Origin: Clostridiales bacterium
GTDB lineage: Bacteria > Bacillota > Desulfotomaculia > Desulfotomaculales > VENG01
DNA: 64,000 nucleotides
Direction of reading: 5' to 3'
NCBI GenBank assembly: GCA_021736985.1
Contig: JAIPEW010000008.1
Coordinates: 27,893 to 91,892, forward strand
Under the pieces are notes generated by a model, which ran no database searches, had not been told where the DNA came from, and worked only from the letters and a program-made list of their open reading frames with translations. Of this stretch, positions 44,169 to 54,493 are shown in pieces (positions within the stretch are counted from its first letter, which is position 1; every line of letters begins with the position of its first letter). Made by a program: the position numbers and the translations under genes.

Positions 44169-46742
44169 ATGGTCAAAAAGCGAGTGCATGAACTTGCAAA
44201 AGAACTTGATATAGAAAGTAAGACATTGATCAATAAAGCAATAGAGTCTGGAATAAATGTAAAATCTCATATGAGTACTCTTGATATATCAGAGGTAGAA
44301 AAATTAACAAAAGAAATTAAACCCAAAAGTACAGCTAACACTCAGCAGAGTGAGAATCACAATTCCCCGGGTAAAAAACTTGATCCTAAAACCGGAGGAG
44401 ATAGAAAAAAGGAACAGCCGACAAATAATAAAAAACATGAGAGTACAGGAAAAAATGAGAACCCTGGTTTGGTTGATAAGGTGCCTTCAAGACCTCCGGA
44501 CAGGAGGTTTTCAGATAAACCGTCATCTTCTAAAAGTGGTGGTTACAAACACCCTAATAAGCGAAATCAACCACAAACAAATGCTGCTAAAAGTGAACAA
44601 AGTACAGGCAGTACTTCAAATGTAGAAGTTAAGACCAAGAGATATAATACTCAGGATAAAACTAATACAGACAAAGCTAATGGGAATAAGCCAGCCGGAA
44701 ATAAACATGCAGATAATCGCAATCAACAGTCAAGAAGTAAAGGCAAGCCTGTAGATAAAGCTAAAGCTGCGGAAAAGGCTAAACCAGACCGGACAAAGGC
44801 ACAAGAAAAAGAACACGCGCATGAAAAAGCCAAGAATGCAGAAAAACAAGCTTACAGAGAGTCTCAAAAGCAAAAGCAAAAAAATGATAAACTAAAAAAA
44901 TATAATGAAGGTAAAATGCCGTCTATTCCAAACAAAAAGAGAAAAACTGTAGATAATAACAAAAACAATATACAGGTTAAAGGAAAAACTATTAGTATAC
45001 CATCTTCGATAACTATAAAAGATATATCAACAAAGATGGGCGTTAGGTCTTCAGAAATTATAAAGAAATTAATGTCCATGGGAGTAATGGCCAATATAAA
45101 CCAGGAAATTGATTCTGAAACAGCAGTTATTGTTGGTGAAGAATTTAATGTAGAAGTGAAAGTTAAGCAAGAAAAAGATAATGAGTCATTACTTTTGCAA
45201 GAAATAGAAGATAACCCATCAGAATTACAATCAAGGCCATGTGTTGTTACCGTAATAGGCCATGTTGATCACGGAAAAACATCATTATTAGATGCCGTAA
45301 GGGAAACAAAAGTTACAGCAAGTGAAAGTGGTGGAATTACACAGCATATAGGTGCATACCAGGTTGAACGAAATGGCAAAAAAATAACTTTTTTAGATAC
45401 TCCGGGCCACGAGGCATTTACTGCTATGCGTGCACGAGGAACACAGGTTACAGATATAGCAATACTTGTTATTGGTGCAGATGACGGTGTAATGCCGCAG
45501 ACTGTTGAGGCTATTAATCACGCTAAAGCAGCCGGGGTATCAATCATTGTTGCTATAAACAAGATTGATAAGGCCAATGCAGATCAGGATAAGGTTAAAA
45601 GGGAATTAACAGAATACGAATTAATACCCGAAGAATGGGGTGGAGATACAATTTGTGTTCCAGTTTCTGCGACAATGCATGAAGGACTGGACGATTTGCT
45701 TGAAATGATATTGCTTGTTTCAGAGATGCAGGAACTCAAAGCAAACCCTAATTGCTATTCTAGGGGTATAGTTATAGAATCTAAATTAGATAAAGGGCGC
45801 GGCGCTGTAGCTACTGTTTTAATTAAAAAAGGCACTTTAAAAGTAGGAGATGCCCTGGTAGCCGGTACTTCCCATGGAAAAGTTCGAGCCATGATGGATT
45901 ATAGAAGAGAACGAGTAGATTCAGCAGGTCCATCTTTTCCTGTACAAGTGCTTGGTTTTTCAGAAGTTCCTGATGCGGGTGATAAATTTTTTGCCCTGGA
46001 AGACGAGAAAAAGGCACGAGATATATGCGAAAAACGCAAGGATCGCAAGCGTGAAGAAGAACTAAAAGTACCTGCTCCTAAAGTATCATTGGATGATGTA
46101 TTTAATCAAATTAAGGAAGGGCAAGTAAAAGAACTTTCTTTAATTATAAAGGCTGATGTACAGGGATCTGTAGAAGCGTTAAAACAATCACTTGAAAAAT
46201 TATCTACAGATGAAGTGAAAGTAAATATAATACACATAGGTGTTGGAGCAATAACAGAAACGGATATAATGCTTGCTTCTGCATCAAATGCCATTGTAAT
46301 AGGTTTTAATGTTCGCCCTGATGCTAATGCTAGAAAAGCTGCGGAATTAGAAAAGATTGATGTTAGAACTTACAGGGTAATTTATGATGTTATAGAAAAT
46401 ATTAAATCAGCAATGACTGGTTTATTAGACCCCGAATATAAAGAAGTTATTCTGGGGCATGCACAAGTCCGTAAAACTTTTAAGGTCTCCAAGTTGGGTA
46501 CAATTGCAGGATGTTATGTGACTGACGGAAAACTTGTACGTGATTCAGGTGCACGCCTTATTCGAGATGGGGTAGTTGTCTATGAAGGAAAAATGGATTC
46601 CTTGAAAAGATATAAAGATGATACCAAGGAAGTAGTAGAAAATTATGAATGCGGGCTAACCTTGGAAAAATTCAATGATATTAATGAAGATGATATAATA
46701 GAGGCATTTACAACAGAGGCAGTTAAAAGGGAACTTACTTAA
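44169..46742 (+). CDS. infB: Translation initiation factor IF-2
   Basis: [34 protein letters not shown]; long Lys/Asn/Glu-rich N-terminus. Confidence 0.97.
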   Translation: MVKKRVHELAKELDIESKTLINKAIESGINVKSHMSTLDISEVEKLTKEIKPKSTANTQQSENHNSPGKKLDPKTGGDRKKEQPTNNKKHESTGKNENPGLVDKVPSRPPDRRFSDKPSSSKSGGYKHPNKRNQPQTNAAKSEQSTGSTSNVEVKTKRYNTQDKTNTDKANGNKPAGNKHADNRNQQSRSKGKPVDKAKAAEKAKPDRTKAQEKEHAHEKAKNAEKQAYRESQKQKQKNDKLKKYNEGKMPSIPNKKRKTVDNNKNNIQVKGKTISIPSSITIKDISTKMGVRSSEIIKKLMSMGVMANINQEIDSETAVIVGEEFNVEVKVKQEKDNESLLLQEIEDNPSELQSRPCVVTVIGHVDHGKTSLLDAVRETKVTASESGGITQHIGAYQVERNGKKITFLDTPGHEAFTAMRARGTQVTDIAILVIGADDGVMPQTVEAINHAKAAGVSIIVAINKIDKANADQDKVKRELTEYELIPEEWGGDTICVPVSATMHEGLDDLLEMILLVSEMQELKANPNCYSRGIVIESKLDKGRGAVATVLIKKGTLKVGDALVAGTSHGKVRAMMDYRRERVDSAGPSFPVQVLGFSEVPDAGDKFFALEDEKKARDICEKRKDRKREEELKVPAPKVSLDDVFNQIKEGQVKELSLIIKADVQGSVEALKQSLEKLSTDEVKVNIIHIGVGAITETDIMLASASNAIVIGFNVRPDANARKAAELEKIDVRTYRVIYDVIENIKSAMTGLLDPEYKEVILGHAQVRKTFKVSKLGTIAGCYVTDGKLVRDSGARLIRDGVVVYEGKMDSLKRYKDDTKEVVENYECGLTLEKFNDINEDDIIEAFTTEAVKRELT

Positions 46743-46773
46743 CAGGAACGATTAATGTTAGGGGGTGGTCCGG

Positions 46774-47139
46774 ATGTCTCGTCGTCCGGAACGATTAGCA
46801 GTTAGAATTAAACAGGAAATTTCGGATATGCTTACAAGTGATTTAAAGGACCCCCGTGTTGGGTTTGCAACCATAACCAGGGTTGATGTATCTGCTGATT
46901 TGCGGCACGCAAAAATATATGTCAGTGTTATGGGTAAAGAAGATGAGCAAAATACAACCATAGATGCTTTACAGAAAGCCAAAGGTTTTGTGCGGACAGA
47001 ACTTGGTAACCGCATAAGATTGCGTTATGTACCTGAGATATATTTTATTCATGACCAATCCATGGATTACGGTATGAAAATAATGGATTTGATTGATAAA
47101 GTGAACAAAGAGGATAAAGGTGAAAAGGTAGATGAATAG
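46774..47139 (+). CDS. rbfA: Ribosome-binding factor A
   Basis: KQEISDMLTSDLKDPRVGFATITRVDVSADLRHAKIYVSVMG. Confidence 0.95.
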   Translation: MSRRPERLAVRIKQEISDMLTSDLKDPRVGFATITRVDVSADLRHAKIYVSVMGKEDEQNTTIDALQKAKGFVRTELGNRIRLRYVPEIYFIHDQSMDYGMKIMDLIDKVNKEDKGEKVDE

Positions 47140-48133
47140 CCTGGAGGAAATTATTACTGTAATTAATAAAAATAATAAGTTTGTACTGTGCGGTCATATA
47201 ATGCCGGACGGGGATTCTCTAGGTTCGGTACTGGCACTGGGTATAGTATTGAAGAGTCTTGGTAAGCAAGTTACCATGGTAAGTAAAGATCCGGTGCCAG
47301 ATAATTTAACATTCTTACCCGGATTGAATGAGTTAATTATTGGAGATAAAGAATTTGATGAAGATTATTATGATGTAGGCATTATTTTAGATTGTTCAGT
47401 ACCGGACCGTATGGGTGATTACGAGAGAATTTTGGACTGGAATATTATAACCATAAATATTGACCACCATCCTGATAATGGCATTTCTGCAGATTATAAT
47501 TATGTTGATTTTAAGGCTGCAGCTGCCGGGGAGATTCTATACGATATGATGATGCAAGCAGAGATGGATATCAATATTGATGCAGCTGTATGTTTATATA
47601 CTGCCATAATTACTGATACAGGTTCTTTTCAATACGAAAATACTACCCCGTCTACACACCGGCGTATAGCTGATTTATTGGAGAAAGGTATACAGCCCGG
47701 GATAATCAATGTTCTAATTTTTGATCAAAAACCTTTACCGTCATTGTTTTTACTTCGCAATGTGCTGCAGACTCTTAAAATAAGTGAATGTGGTAGGATA
47801 GCCTGGATGTCAGTTTTTAAAGGGGATCTGGACCGGGTAAATGCTCGTGATGAACATACAGAAAGCCTTATAAACTATCCTCGTTCTATAAAAGGAATAG
47901 AAGTGGCTATCCTTATTCGAGAACTAGATCCCGGGGTGTTTAAAATCAGTTTTCGCTCTAAGGGTGCTGTGAATGTCAATAATTTAGCCGGTAAGTTTGA
48001 CGGCGGAGGTCATGTGAAAGCATCCGGCTGTATATTGAAAGGTGATTTTCGGAAGATAGAAAATAAATTAGTAAATACAGCCTTAGGAGTTTTACCAGAG
48101 AAAGGCAGTGAGCCAAAATGGACGGGGTTTTAA
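47132..48133 (+). CDS. nrnA: Bifunctional oligoribonuclease/PAP phosphatase, DHH/DHHA1 family
   Basis: GHIMPDGDSLGS; IDHHPDN; DGGGHVKASG. Confidence 0.93.
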   Translation: MNSLEEIITVINKNNKFVLCGHIMPDGDSLGSVLALGIVLKSLGKQVTMVSKDPVPDNLTFLPGLNELIIGDKEFDEDYYDVGIILDCSVPDRMGDYERILDWNIITINIDHHPDNGISADYNYVDFKAAAAGEILYDMMMQAEMDINIDAAVCLYTAIITDTGSFQYENTTPSTHRRIADLLEKGIQPGIINVLIFDQKPLPSLFLLRNVLQTLKISECGRIAWMSVFKGDLDRVNARDEHTESLINYPRSIKGIEVAILIRELDPGVFKISFRSKGAVNVNNLAGKFDGGGHVKASGCILKGDFRKIENKLVNTALGVLPEKGSEPKWTGF

Positions 48134-49044
48134 ATATTTTAAAACCTCCCGGAATGACTTCGCACGATGTCGTTAATTTTGTAAGAAAACTAACGGGTAA
48201 AAAGAAGGTAGGTCATACGGGAACCTTGGATCCGGGAGCTGCAGGTGTCCTGCCTGTATGTATTGGTAAGGCAACAAAAATTATACAGTACATGTCTCAT
48301 GATAAAGAATACCGTGCTGAAATGACTTTGGGCCAAACAACAACTACTCAGGACAGTTTTGGTTTGGTTACCGAGGTTAAGGATTGTTCTACATTAAAAG
48401 TTGAGCAAGTTGATAGAATCCTCAAGGAATTTACAGGTAATATTGAACAAATACCTCCTATGACATCAGCTGTTAAACACAAGGGTAAAAAATTATATGA
48501 GATTGCCAGGGCAGGGGAAGAAGTTGAGAGAAAAGTTCGAAGGGTTAGTGTTCATGAGTTATTAATTATCGACAGTTTTGATACGGGTTTACCCTTACCT
48601 AAATTTATTATTAATATAAAGTGTTCTGCAGGTACATATGTAAGAACTATTTGCTCTGATATAGGAAAGCGGTTAGGTCTTTGTGCTCATATGTCTTTTC
48701 TTTTGCGTACTAGTGCTGGGTATTTTGATATTGATAACACTTATACTCTGGAAGAACTTAAGGAGTTACAAGAATCAAGTAAATTGCGAAATGCCTTGAT
48801 ATCTATTAATAATACTTTAAATGATCTGTGCTGTGTAGAGGTCAGGGAAAACTTGGTAAACGCTGTACATAACGGGAATCGTGTAGTATTACAAGTTGAT
48901 AAAATTAATAAAAATGAAATTGAAAAAGATAATTATATAAAGTTGAATTTTTATAATAAAACACTGGCTATTGGTAAGACAGCAGGAAAAGTGAGTGGAA
49001 GTGAGAATACATATTATTTTCAACCTGTTAAAGTATTGGAATGA
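48118..49044 (+). CDS. truB: tRNA pseudouridine(55) synthase
   Basis: GVLNILKPPGMTSHDVV; KKKVGHTGTLDPGAAGVLPVCIGKATK. Confidence 0.96.
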   Translation: MDGVLNILKPPGMTSHDVVNFVRKLTGKKKVGHTGTLDPGAAGVLPVCIGKATKIIQYMSHDKEYRAEMTLGQTTTTQDSFGLVTEVKDCSTLKVEQVDRILKEFTGNIEQIPPMTSAVKHKGKKLYEIARAGEEVERKVRRVSVHELLIIDSFDTGLPLPKFIINIKCSAGTYVRTICSDIGKRLGLCAHMSFLLRTSAGYFDIDNTYTLEELKELQESSKLRNALISINNTLNDLCCVEVRENLVNAVHNGNRVVLQVDKINKNEIEKDNYIKLNFYNKTLAIGKTAGKVSGSENTYYFQPVKVLE

Positions 49045-49053
49045 ACTGAAAAG

Positions 49054-50001
49054 TTGGAGGCTTTAAATACGGTGAAAATTTATCGAGACTGGACAGATGT
49101 TACTGGTAAATATGAAAATTTAGCAGTAGCCCTTGGAAATTTTGACGGGGTTCATCTTGGACACAAGCGGTTAATACAAAACTTAATTGCAAAGGCTCAG
49201 GAAGAGCAGGTTGCCTCCTCAATTTTAACTTTTCACCCACACCCGTCAGCTGTATTGAACCCGGAAAATACTCCGCCCATGCTTTTAACTCAAGAAGCAA
49301 AACAAGAAAAGATTTCTAATTTGGGCGTTGACATAATGATAAAGTCCAGGTTTACTTCTGAATTTGCAAAAATGACGCCAGAAGAATTTGTCTGCCGGGT
49401 TTTAAAAGAATCATTGCATGCCAGGTGGGTTTTTATAGGGTATAATTATAATTTTGGATATAAAGGACGTGGAAATCCCGATTTATTAAAGGCATTAGGA
49501 GATAAATATGGTTTTAGTGTACATATAATGCCACCAGTTTCTATAGATGGGCAAGTTGTTAGCAGTACTTTAATTCGTAATATATTATCTGACGGGGATA
49601 CAGTTCTTGCCAGGAAATTTTTGGGGTGCATTCCCTGCGTTGAGGGATATGTAATATCAGGACAAAAATTGGGAAGAAAACTAGGATTTCCTACTGCAAA
49701 TTTAGAAATAGATTCACGTATCATGGTGCCTGCTAATGGTGTTTATACTGTGAAAGTGCTGATAGATAAAGATGAATTTATAGGTGTTGCTAATATAGGT
49801 GTTAAACCAACTTTCCAAGGAGAAACCCAGAAAAGGAATATAGAAGTACATCTTTTAAATTTCTGTAGCGATCTTTATGGGAAAAAAATTAAAGTTTGTT
49901 TTATCAGGCGATTAAGAGGAGAAAGACGTTTTTCTTCAGCTTCAGAGCTTATTGATCAAATAGAACAAGATATTTATTATGCAAGAGCAGAATTAGAATA
50001 A
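49054..50001 (+). CDS. ribF: Bifunctional riboflavin kinase/FAD synthetase
   Basis: LGNFDGVHLGHKRLI; FTFHPHP-like LTFHPHPSAVL; GRKLGFPTANLEID. Confidence 0.96.
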   Translation: MEALNTVKIYRDWTDVTGKYENLAVALGNFDGVHLGHKRLIQNLIAKAQEEQVASSILTFHPHPSAVLNPENTPPMLLTQEAKQEKISNLGVDIMIKSRFTSEFAKMTPEEFVCRVLKESLHARWVFIGYNYNFGYKGRGNPDLLKALGDKYGFSVHIMPPVSIDGQVVSSTLIRNILSDGDTVLARKFLGCIPCVEGYVISGQKLGRKLGFPTANLEIDSRIMVPANGVYTVKVLIDKDEFIGVANIGVKPTFQGETQKRNIEVHLLNFCSDLYGKKIKVCFIRRLRGERRFSSASELIDQIEQDIYYARAELE

Positions 50002-50106
50002 AATTATTGTTTGTTAATATAATTTTTTTAGAAAGTTTACTTACTTAACAGATTATGCTACAATAAACGCGATAAACGCCCCGAAAAGAAGGGAGACGTT
50101 TAGCTA

Positions 50107-50334
50107 ATGACTTTTCCTAATTTTAATTCCCCCGATGAAGAAATTAAAAAGTGGCTTCACCAGATAGCTTTTATATGTTTAAGTGAAGAATTTAAAAGTT
50201 TAAAATTAGAATTGGAAAAAATATATTTAGAGTATGGTGAAAAAAACTACAGGCTTGCGGCTTTTCAGGATGCTTTGTATGCTTTTTTAACTGAAAAAGA
50301 AAATGAAGAGATTAAGCAGTCAGAGGCCTACTAG
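50107..50334 (+). CDS. Hypothetical 75-aa protein
   Basis: ORF MTFPNFNSPDEEIKKWLHQIAF; stop overlaps the next start (TAGTG). Confidence 0.55.
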   Translation: MTFPNFNSPDEEIKKWLHQIAFICLSEEFKSLKLELEKIYLEYGEKNYRLAAFQDALYAFLTEKENEEIKQSEAY

Positions 50335-50561
50335 TGGTAAAAAAAATTATTATTACAGAGCATGCGCGCAAACGGCTGCAGAATTTTAGGCAGGAAAAAA
50401 TTATTGCAGTTGATGTTGTTGAGGCTGCTGGTAGTATCCCAGGCCGTATACCGACTGCAACACGATTTCGGGGGTTTTTTGCCAAGTCGGGCCGTATGTT
50501 TGATATTGTAGCCAAGGATATTTCCGGAGGGCGCCTGGTAATAACTATTATTGGGAAATAA
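50334..50561 (+). CDS. Hypothetical 75-aa protein, possibly DUF4258-like
   Basis: ITEHARKRLQNFRQEKI...RFRGFFAKSGRMFDIVAKDISGGRLVITII; overlaps upstream ORF by 1 nt. Confidence 0.55.
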   Translation: MVKKIIITEHARKRLQNFRQEKIIAVDVVEAAGSIPGRIPTATRFRGFFAKSGRMFDIVAKDISGGRLVITIIGK

Positions 50562-50616
50562 TAATCCAGGACACGGAAAATAAATTTATAAAGTTTATGC
50601 AAAAGGGGGTGAGATT

Positions 50617-50886
50617 TTGACACTTACGTTAGAAAAAAAGCAATCACTAATTGAAGAACACAAGACGCATGAAAATGATACAGGTTCTCCTGAAGTACAG
50701 ATAGCAATATTGACCCAACGTATTACAGAACTTACTGAACACTTAAAAATTCATAAAAAGGACCATCATTCCAGGCGTGGATTGTTAAAAATGGTAGGAC
50801 AGCGCAGAGCATTGCTGAATTATCTTCAAAACCGTGATTTTGGACGTTACCGTTCTATAATTCGCAAGCTTGGTTTGCGTAAATAA
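50617..50886 (+). CDS. rpsO: 30S ribosomal protein S15
   Basis: [50 protein letters not shown]. Confidence 0.98.
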   Translation: MTLTLEKKQSLIEEHKTHENDTGSPEVQIAILTQRITELTEHLKIHKKDHHSRRGLLKMVGQRRALLNYLQNRDFGRYRSIIRKLGLRK

Positions 50887-50889
50887 ATT

Positions 50890-50911
50890 GAAGCGGGAAA
50901 TTACCCGCTTC
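50890..50911 (+). terminator. Hairpin after rpsO with weak U tract
   Basis: GAAGCGGG-AAATTA-CCCGCTTC. Confidence 0.6.
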
Positions 50912-51041
50912 TTGGTGTATAAAGGATAAATCTTAACACATGTATGTTTAGAGATAAGATATGCAATACTAATTATAACGTATTTATAATTTATTGTGAT
51001 ATGATAAGTTAATTTAATTAAATAATATAGTATACCAGGAA

Positions 51042-51098
51042 AGGAGGAAAACCGGTTACTGACCAGAGGTTGGTCGTTTTTGCCGGTTATAACCTTCT
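51042..51098 (+). promoter_or_regulatory. Structured pnp 5' leader
   Basis: AGGAGG 51042-51047; AACCGG 51050-51055 / CCGGTT 51083-51088; GACCA 51061-51065 / TGGTC 51071-51075; CCTTCT 51093-51098 abuts ATG. Confidence 0.65.
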
Positions 51099-53351
51099 AT
51101 GCAAGAACAAAGCATTTTAAAAAAAGAAATGGAACTGGGTGGTAGAACCTTAAGTATTGAAACCGGGCGAGTGGCCAAGCAAGCTAATGGCTCGGTGCTT
51201 ATAAGGTATGGAGATACAGCTGTGCTGGTTACTTCAACTATGTCTAAAAAACCACGTGAGGGCATAGACTTTTTGCCTTTGACTGTTGATTATGAAGAAC
51301 GATTGTATTCAGTCGGAAAAATTCCCGGTGGTTTTATAAAAAGGGAGGGTCGTCCTAGTGAAAAGGCGACTCTGTCAGCACGGTTGATAGACAGGCCCCT
51401 GCGCCCTTTATTTCCTAAAAAGCTTAGAAACGATATTCATGTAATATCTACGATAATGTCAGTTGATCAGGATAATCCACCTGAAATAACTGCAATGATT
51501 GGTGCATCGAGTGCCCTGACAATTTCAGATATACCTTTTGATGGCCCAATTGCCGGAGTTATAGTAGGAAGGGTAGATGGAGAATACGTTGTAAACCCTA
51601 CGACAAGTCAAGCAGAAAAAAGCGACATGCATTTAGTTGTGGCAGGTACCAAAGACGCTATTATGATGGTTGAAGCTGGAGCTTCGCAGGTACCAGAAGA
51701 TATTTTAATGAATGCCATCTTTTTTGGACATGACGCTATTAAAGAAGTAATTGAATTTATAAATAGTTTTCACGAAGAAGCCGCGAAAATGAACCTGGTC
51801 AGCTCTAAAATTGAGTTAGAAGAAGAGAATGAGACAGATTTAATGGACGTAGTTTCTGAGGTAGCCAATAAAAAAATAAAAGATGCTGTAAGAGAATGTA
51901 TAGTGAATAAGTATGGTAAGAAAAAAAGAGAAGATTATTTGGATTCAATAAGAGATGAAATTATTGAATATTATTCCGAGGAGTATCCTGATAGTGAAGA
52001 TGAAATTATTAAGATAATAAAAGATATTGAAAAAAGAGAGATACGCCTGTCTATTTTAAATGACCATATTCGAGTAGATGGTAGGGCTCTTAATGAGGTT
52101 AGACCTATTAATGTGGAAGTAGGTTTGCTGCCGAGAACCCATGGTTGTGGATTATTTACACGGGGAGAAACTCAGGTCTTATCCAGTGTTACTCTTGGTG
52201 CTGTGTCTGAAGAACAAATACTTGACGGTTTGGGTGCAGAGGCAACAAAACGTTTTATGCATCATTATAACTTTCCCCCGTACAGTGTTGGTGAAACTAA
52301 GCCTTTGAGGTCACCTGGGCGCCGAGAAATTGGTCACGGGGCTCTAGCAGAAAGAGCATTAGAGCCAGTGATTCCTTCTGAAAACGACTTTCCTTATACA
52401 GTACGTATTGTATCCGAAGTTTTAGAAAGTAATGGTTCTACGTCCATGGGAAGTGTTTGCGGCAGTTGCCTGGGGTTAATGGATGCTGGTGTTCCCATTT
52501 CTGATCCTGTTGCAGGTGTTGCCATGGGGTTAGTTAAAGAGGATGCTAATTTTGGCGTTTTGACAGATATTCAAGGTCTTGAAGATCACATGGGAGATAT
52601 GGATTTTAAAGTTGCTGGAACTGAAAAAGGTGTTACAGCACTGCAAATGGATATTAAAATCTCCGGTATTGACAGGGATATACTTAAACAAGCTCTATCT
52701 CAGGCAACAGAAGGTAGAATGCACATTTTAAACAAAATGAAAGAAGTAATTGATGAGCCAAGAAGGGAATTGTCACCTTATGCACCGAGAATTATTCGCA
52801 CTTATATAGAGCCTGAAAAAATACGTGATGTTATCGGGCCCGGAGGAAAAACTATAAAGAAAATTATTGAAGAAACAGGGGTAGAGGTTGACATTGAAGA
52901 TGACGGTAGAGTCTTTATTGCAGCAGTAAACCCTGAAGCAGGGAAAAAAGCTGAAGAAATAATAAAACAGCTTACTGAAGAAGTTAAAACAGGCCAAATG
53001 TATGACGGAAAAGTTACAAAAGTAACTGATTTTGGTGCTTTTGTAGAGGTTGTGCCCGGAATACTGGGTATGCCCGGTAAAGAAGGGCTTGTTCATATTT
53101 CTCAACTGGCCCACAATCGTGTTAACAAGGTAGAAGATGTTGTTAGCGAAGGTGATGAAATACAGGTAAAATCAATAGGTTATGACAACATGGGCAGATT
53201 GAAACTATCTAAAAAAGAGGCAATGCCGCCACCGCCTCCGGAGGATAATCAGGAAGAATCATCTAACGGAAAAAAGCAGAAAGACAATAATAATAATAAT
53301 AAAAAATTTACTCAACATAAGCCAGGCCCCAAACGGAATAATAACCAATAG
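51099..53351 (+). CDS. pnp: Polyribonucleotide nucleotidyltransferase
   Basis: [34 protein letters not shown] domain [16 protein letters not shown]1 domain. Confidence 0.97.
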   Translation: MQEQSILKKEMELGGRTLSIETGRVAKQANGSVLIRYGDTAVLVTSTMSKKPREGIDFLPLTVDYEERLYSVGKIPGGFIKREGRPSEKATLSARLIDRPLRPLFPKKLRNDIHVISTIMSVDQDNPPEITAMIGASSALTISDIPFDGPIAGVIVGRVDGEYVVNPTTSQAEKSDMHLVVAGTKDAIMMVEAGASQVPEDILMNAIFFGHDAIKEVIEFINSFHEEAAKMNLVSSKIELEEENETDLMDVVSEVANKKIKDAVRECIVNKYGKKKREDYLDSIRDEIIEYYSEEYPDSEDEIIKIIKDIEKREIRLSILNDHIRVDGRALNEVRPINVEVGLLPRTHGCGLFTRGETQVLSSVTLGAVSEEQILDGLGAEATKRFMHHYNFPPYSVGETKPLRSPGRREIGHGALAERALEPVIPSENDFPYTVRIVSEVLESNGSTSMGSVCGSCLGLMDAGVPISDPVAGVAMGLVKEDANFGVLTDIQGLEDHMGDMDFKVAGTEKGVTALQMDIKISGIDRDILKQALSQATEGRMHILNKMKEVIDEPRRELSPYAPRIIRTYIEPEKIRDVIGPGGKTIKKIIEETGVEVDIEDDGRVFIAAVNPEAGKKAEEIIKQLTEEVKTGQMYDGKVTKVTDFGAFVEVVPGILGMPGKEGLVHISQLAHNRVNKVEDVVSEGDEIQVKSIGYDNMGRLKLSKKEAMPPPPPEDNQEESSNGKKQKDNNNNNKKFTQHKPGPKRNNNQ

Positions 53352-53353
53352 AT

Positions 53354-53379
53354 AAATCCCTACATAGTAGGGGTTTTTT
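53354..53379 (+). terminator. Rho-independent terminator after pnp
   Basis: CCCTAC-ATA-GTAGGG followed by GTTTTTT. Confidence 0.75.
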
Positions 53380-53436
53380 AATTTATAGAATTATAATTTA
53401 AACTATCTTTGCATATTATCTACATATATTAGATTA

Positions 53437-54207
53437 ATGAAAAAGAGGTGTATATATCAATTGCCAGTGTTAATTATAAAAAGAGCAAGGATTATGCTGG
53501 TGATATGTGTAGTACTGGTGGTTTCATCAATAACAATATGTATGTGTATGAGAAATAATAATACTTCGAAAACAGTATCTACGGATATAAAACCGATTTA
53601 CCAGGGAAATACAGGGAAAAAAGAAATAGCACTGACATGTAATGTTTTTTGGGGAGAAGATATATTACCTGCAATGTTAAAAATTTTAGACGACAACAAT
53701 GTTAAAATGACCTTTTTTATTGGTGGTACATGGGCTGAAAAAAATGAGGAACTTACAGAAGAAATTTATGAAAAGGGTCACGAAATTGGCAACCATGGAT
53801 ATTCTCACCCACACCCGGATCGCCTGTCGAAGGAAGATAATTTACAAGATATACAAAAATGTGAAAAAGTATTAAATAATATAATAGAGAAAAAAACAAA
53901 TCTCTACGCTCCTCCTTATGGAGAAAGAGGGCCAGCGGTACTTCAAGCTGCGGACCAGGCAGATTACTTGACTGTACTCTGGAGTATAGATACTGTTGAT
54001 TGGAAAAATCCAACCCCCGATACTATTTTAAATAAAATAAATGAAAAGGCGCATAACGGAGCTATAATACTGATGCATCCTACATTTCCCATATTGCATA
54101 CATTACCTGAGATAATTCAATCTTTACGCGAACAGGGGTATTCACTGGTTACAGTTAGCCAGCTGCTTAATGACAATAAAGACAGTTACATAAAATCTTC
54201 GCGATAG
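53437..54207 (+). CDS. Polysaccharide deacetylase family protein
   Basis: KEIALTCNVFWGEDILPAMLKILDDNNVKMTFFIGGTWAEKN...GNHGYSHPHPD. TTG 53461 after AAGAGGTG is a possible start. Confidence 0.9.
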   Translation: MKKRCIYQLPVLIIKRARIMLVICVVLVVSSITICMCMRNNNTSKTVSTDIKPIYQGNTGKKEIALTCNVFWGEDILPAMLKILDDNNVKMTFFIGGTWAEKNEELTEEIYEKGHEIGNHGYSHPHPDRLSKEDNLQDIQKCEKVLNNIIEKKTNLYAPPYGERGPAVLQAADQADYLTVLWSIDTVDWKNPTPDTILNKINEKAHNGAIILMHPTFPILHTLPEIIQSLREQGYSLVTVSQLLNDNKDSYIKSSR

Positions 54208-54329
54208 GGAATTATTATAATCAGATCTAAAAGGCTATGGTCTTAAACGTAAATAACAATTTGCTGGAAGGTAGAGGAATCTAGGTGCGTTGCATAGCCA
54301 ATCAAATTCCGAGATCCCGGCTACTCAGG

Positions 54330-54492
54330 ACGTAAAAACTTGCTGTGCAGTATCACAAAGCGTTTACATTAAAATATACTTTATGCTCAAAGTAAAAATG
54401 CGGAGTCTCCTGGAGGAAACCATTGGTTCTTTACCAAGGTCTTAGAAGAGTTTTCATACTCTGTTGTGAACAAGAAGCTCATGGGAGTTTAA
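54330..54492 (+). mobile_element. Decayed transposon 3' tail, possibly TnpB-type (left limit approximate)
   Basis: In-frame tail KVLEEFSYSVVNKKLMGV* homologous to the tail at 63661-63702 on the minus strand. Confidence 0.45.
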
Positions 54493-54493
54493 T

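Noticed and set aside
44350-44950. Low-complexity Lys/Asn/Glu-rich stretch in infB
   Set aside because: Usual for IF-2 N-terminal regions; not a novel repeat.
53230-53351. Asn/Pro/Lys-rich C-terminus of PNPase
   Set aside because: Low-complexity C-terminal extensions are common in bacterial PNPases.
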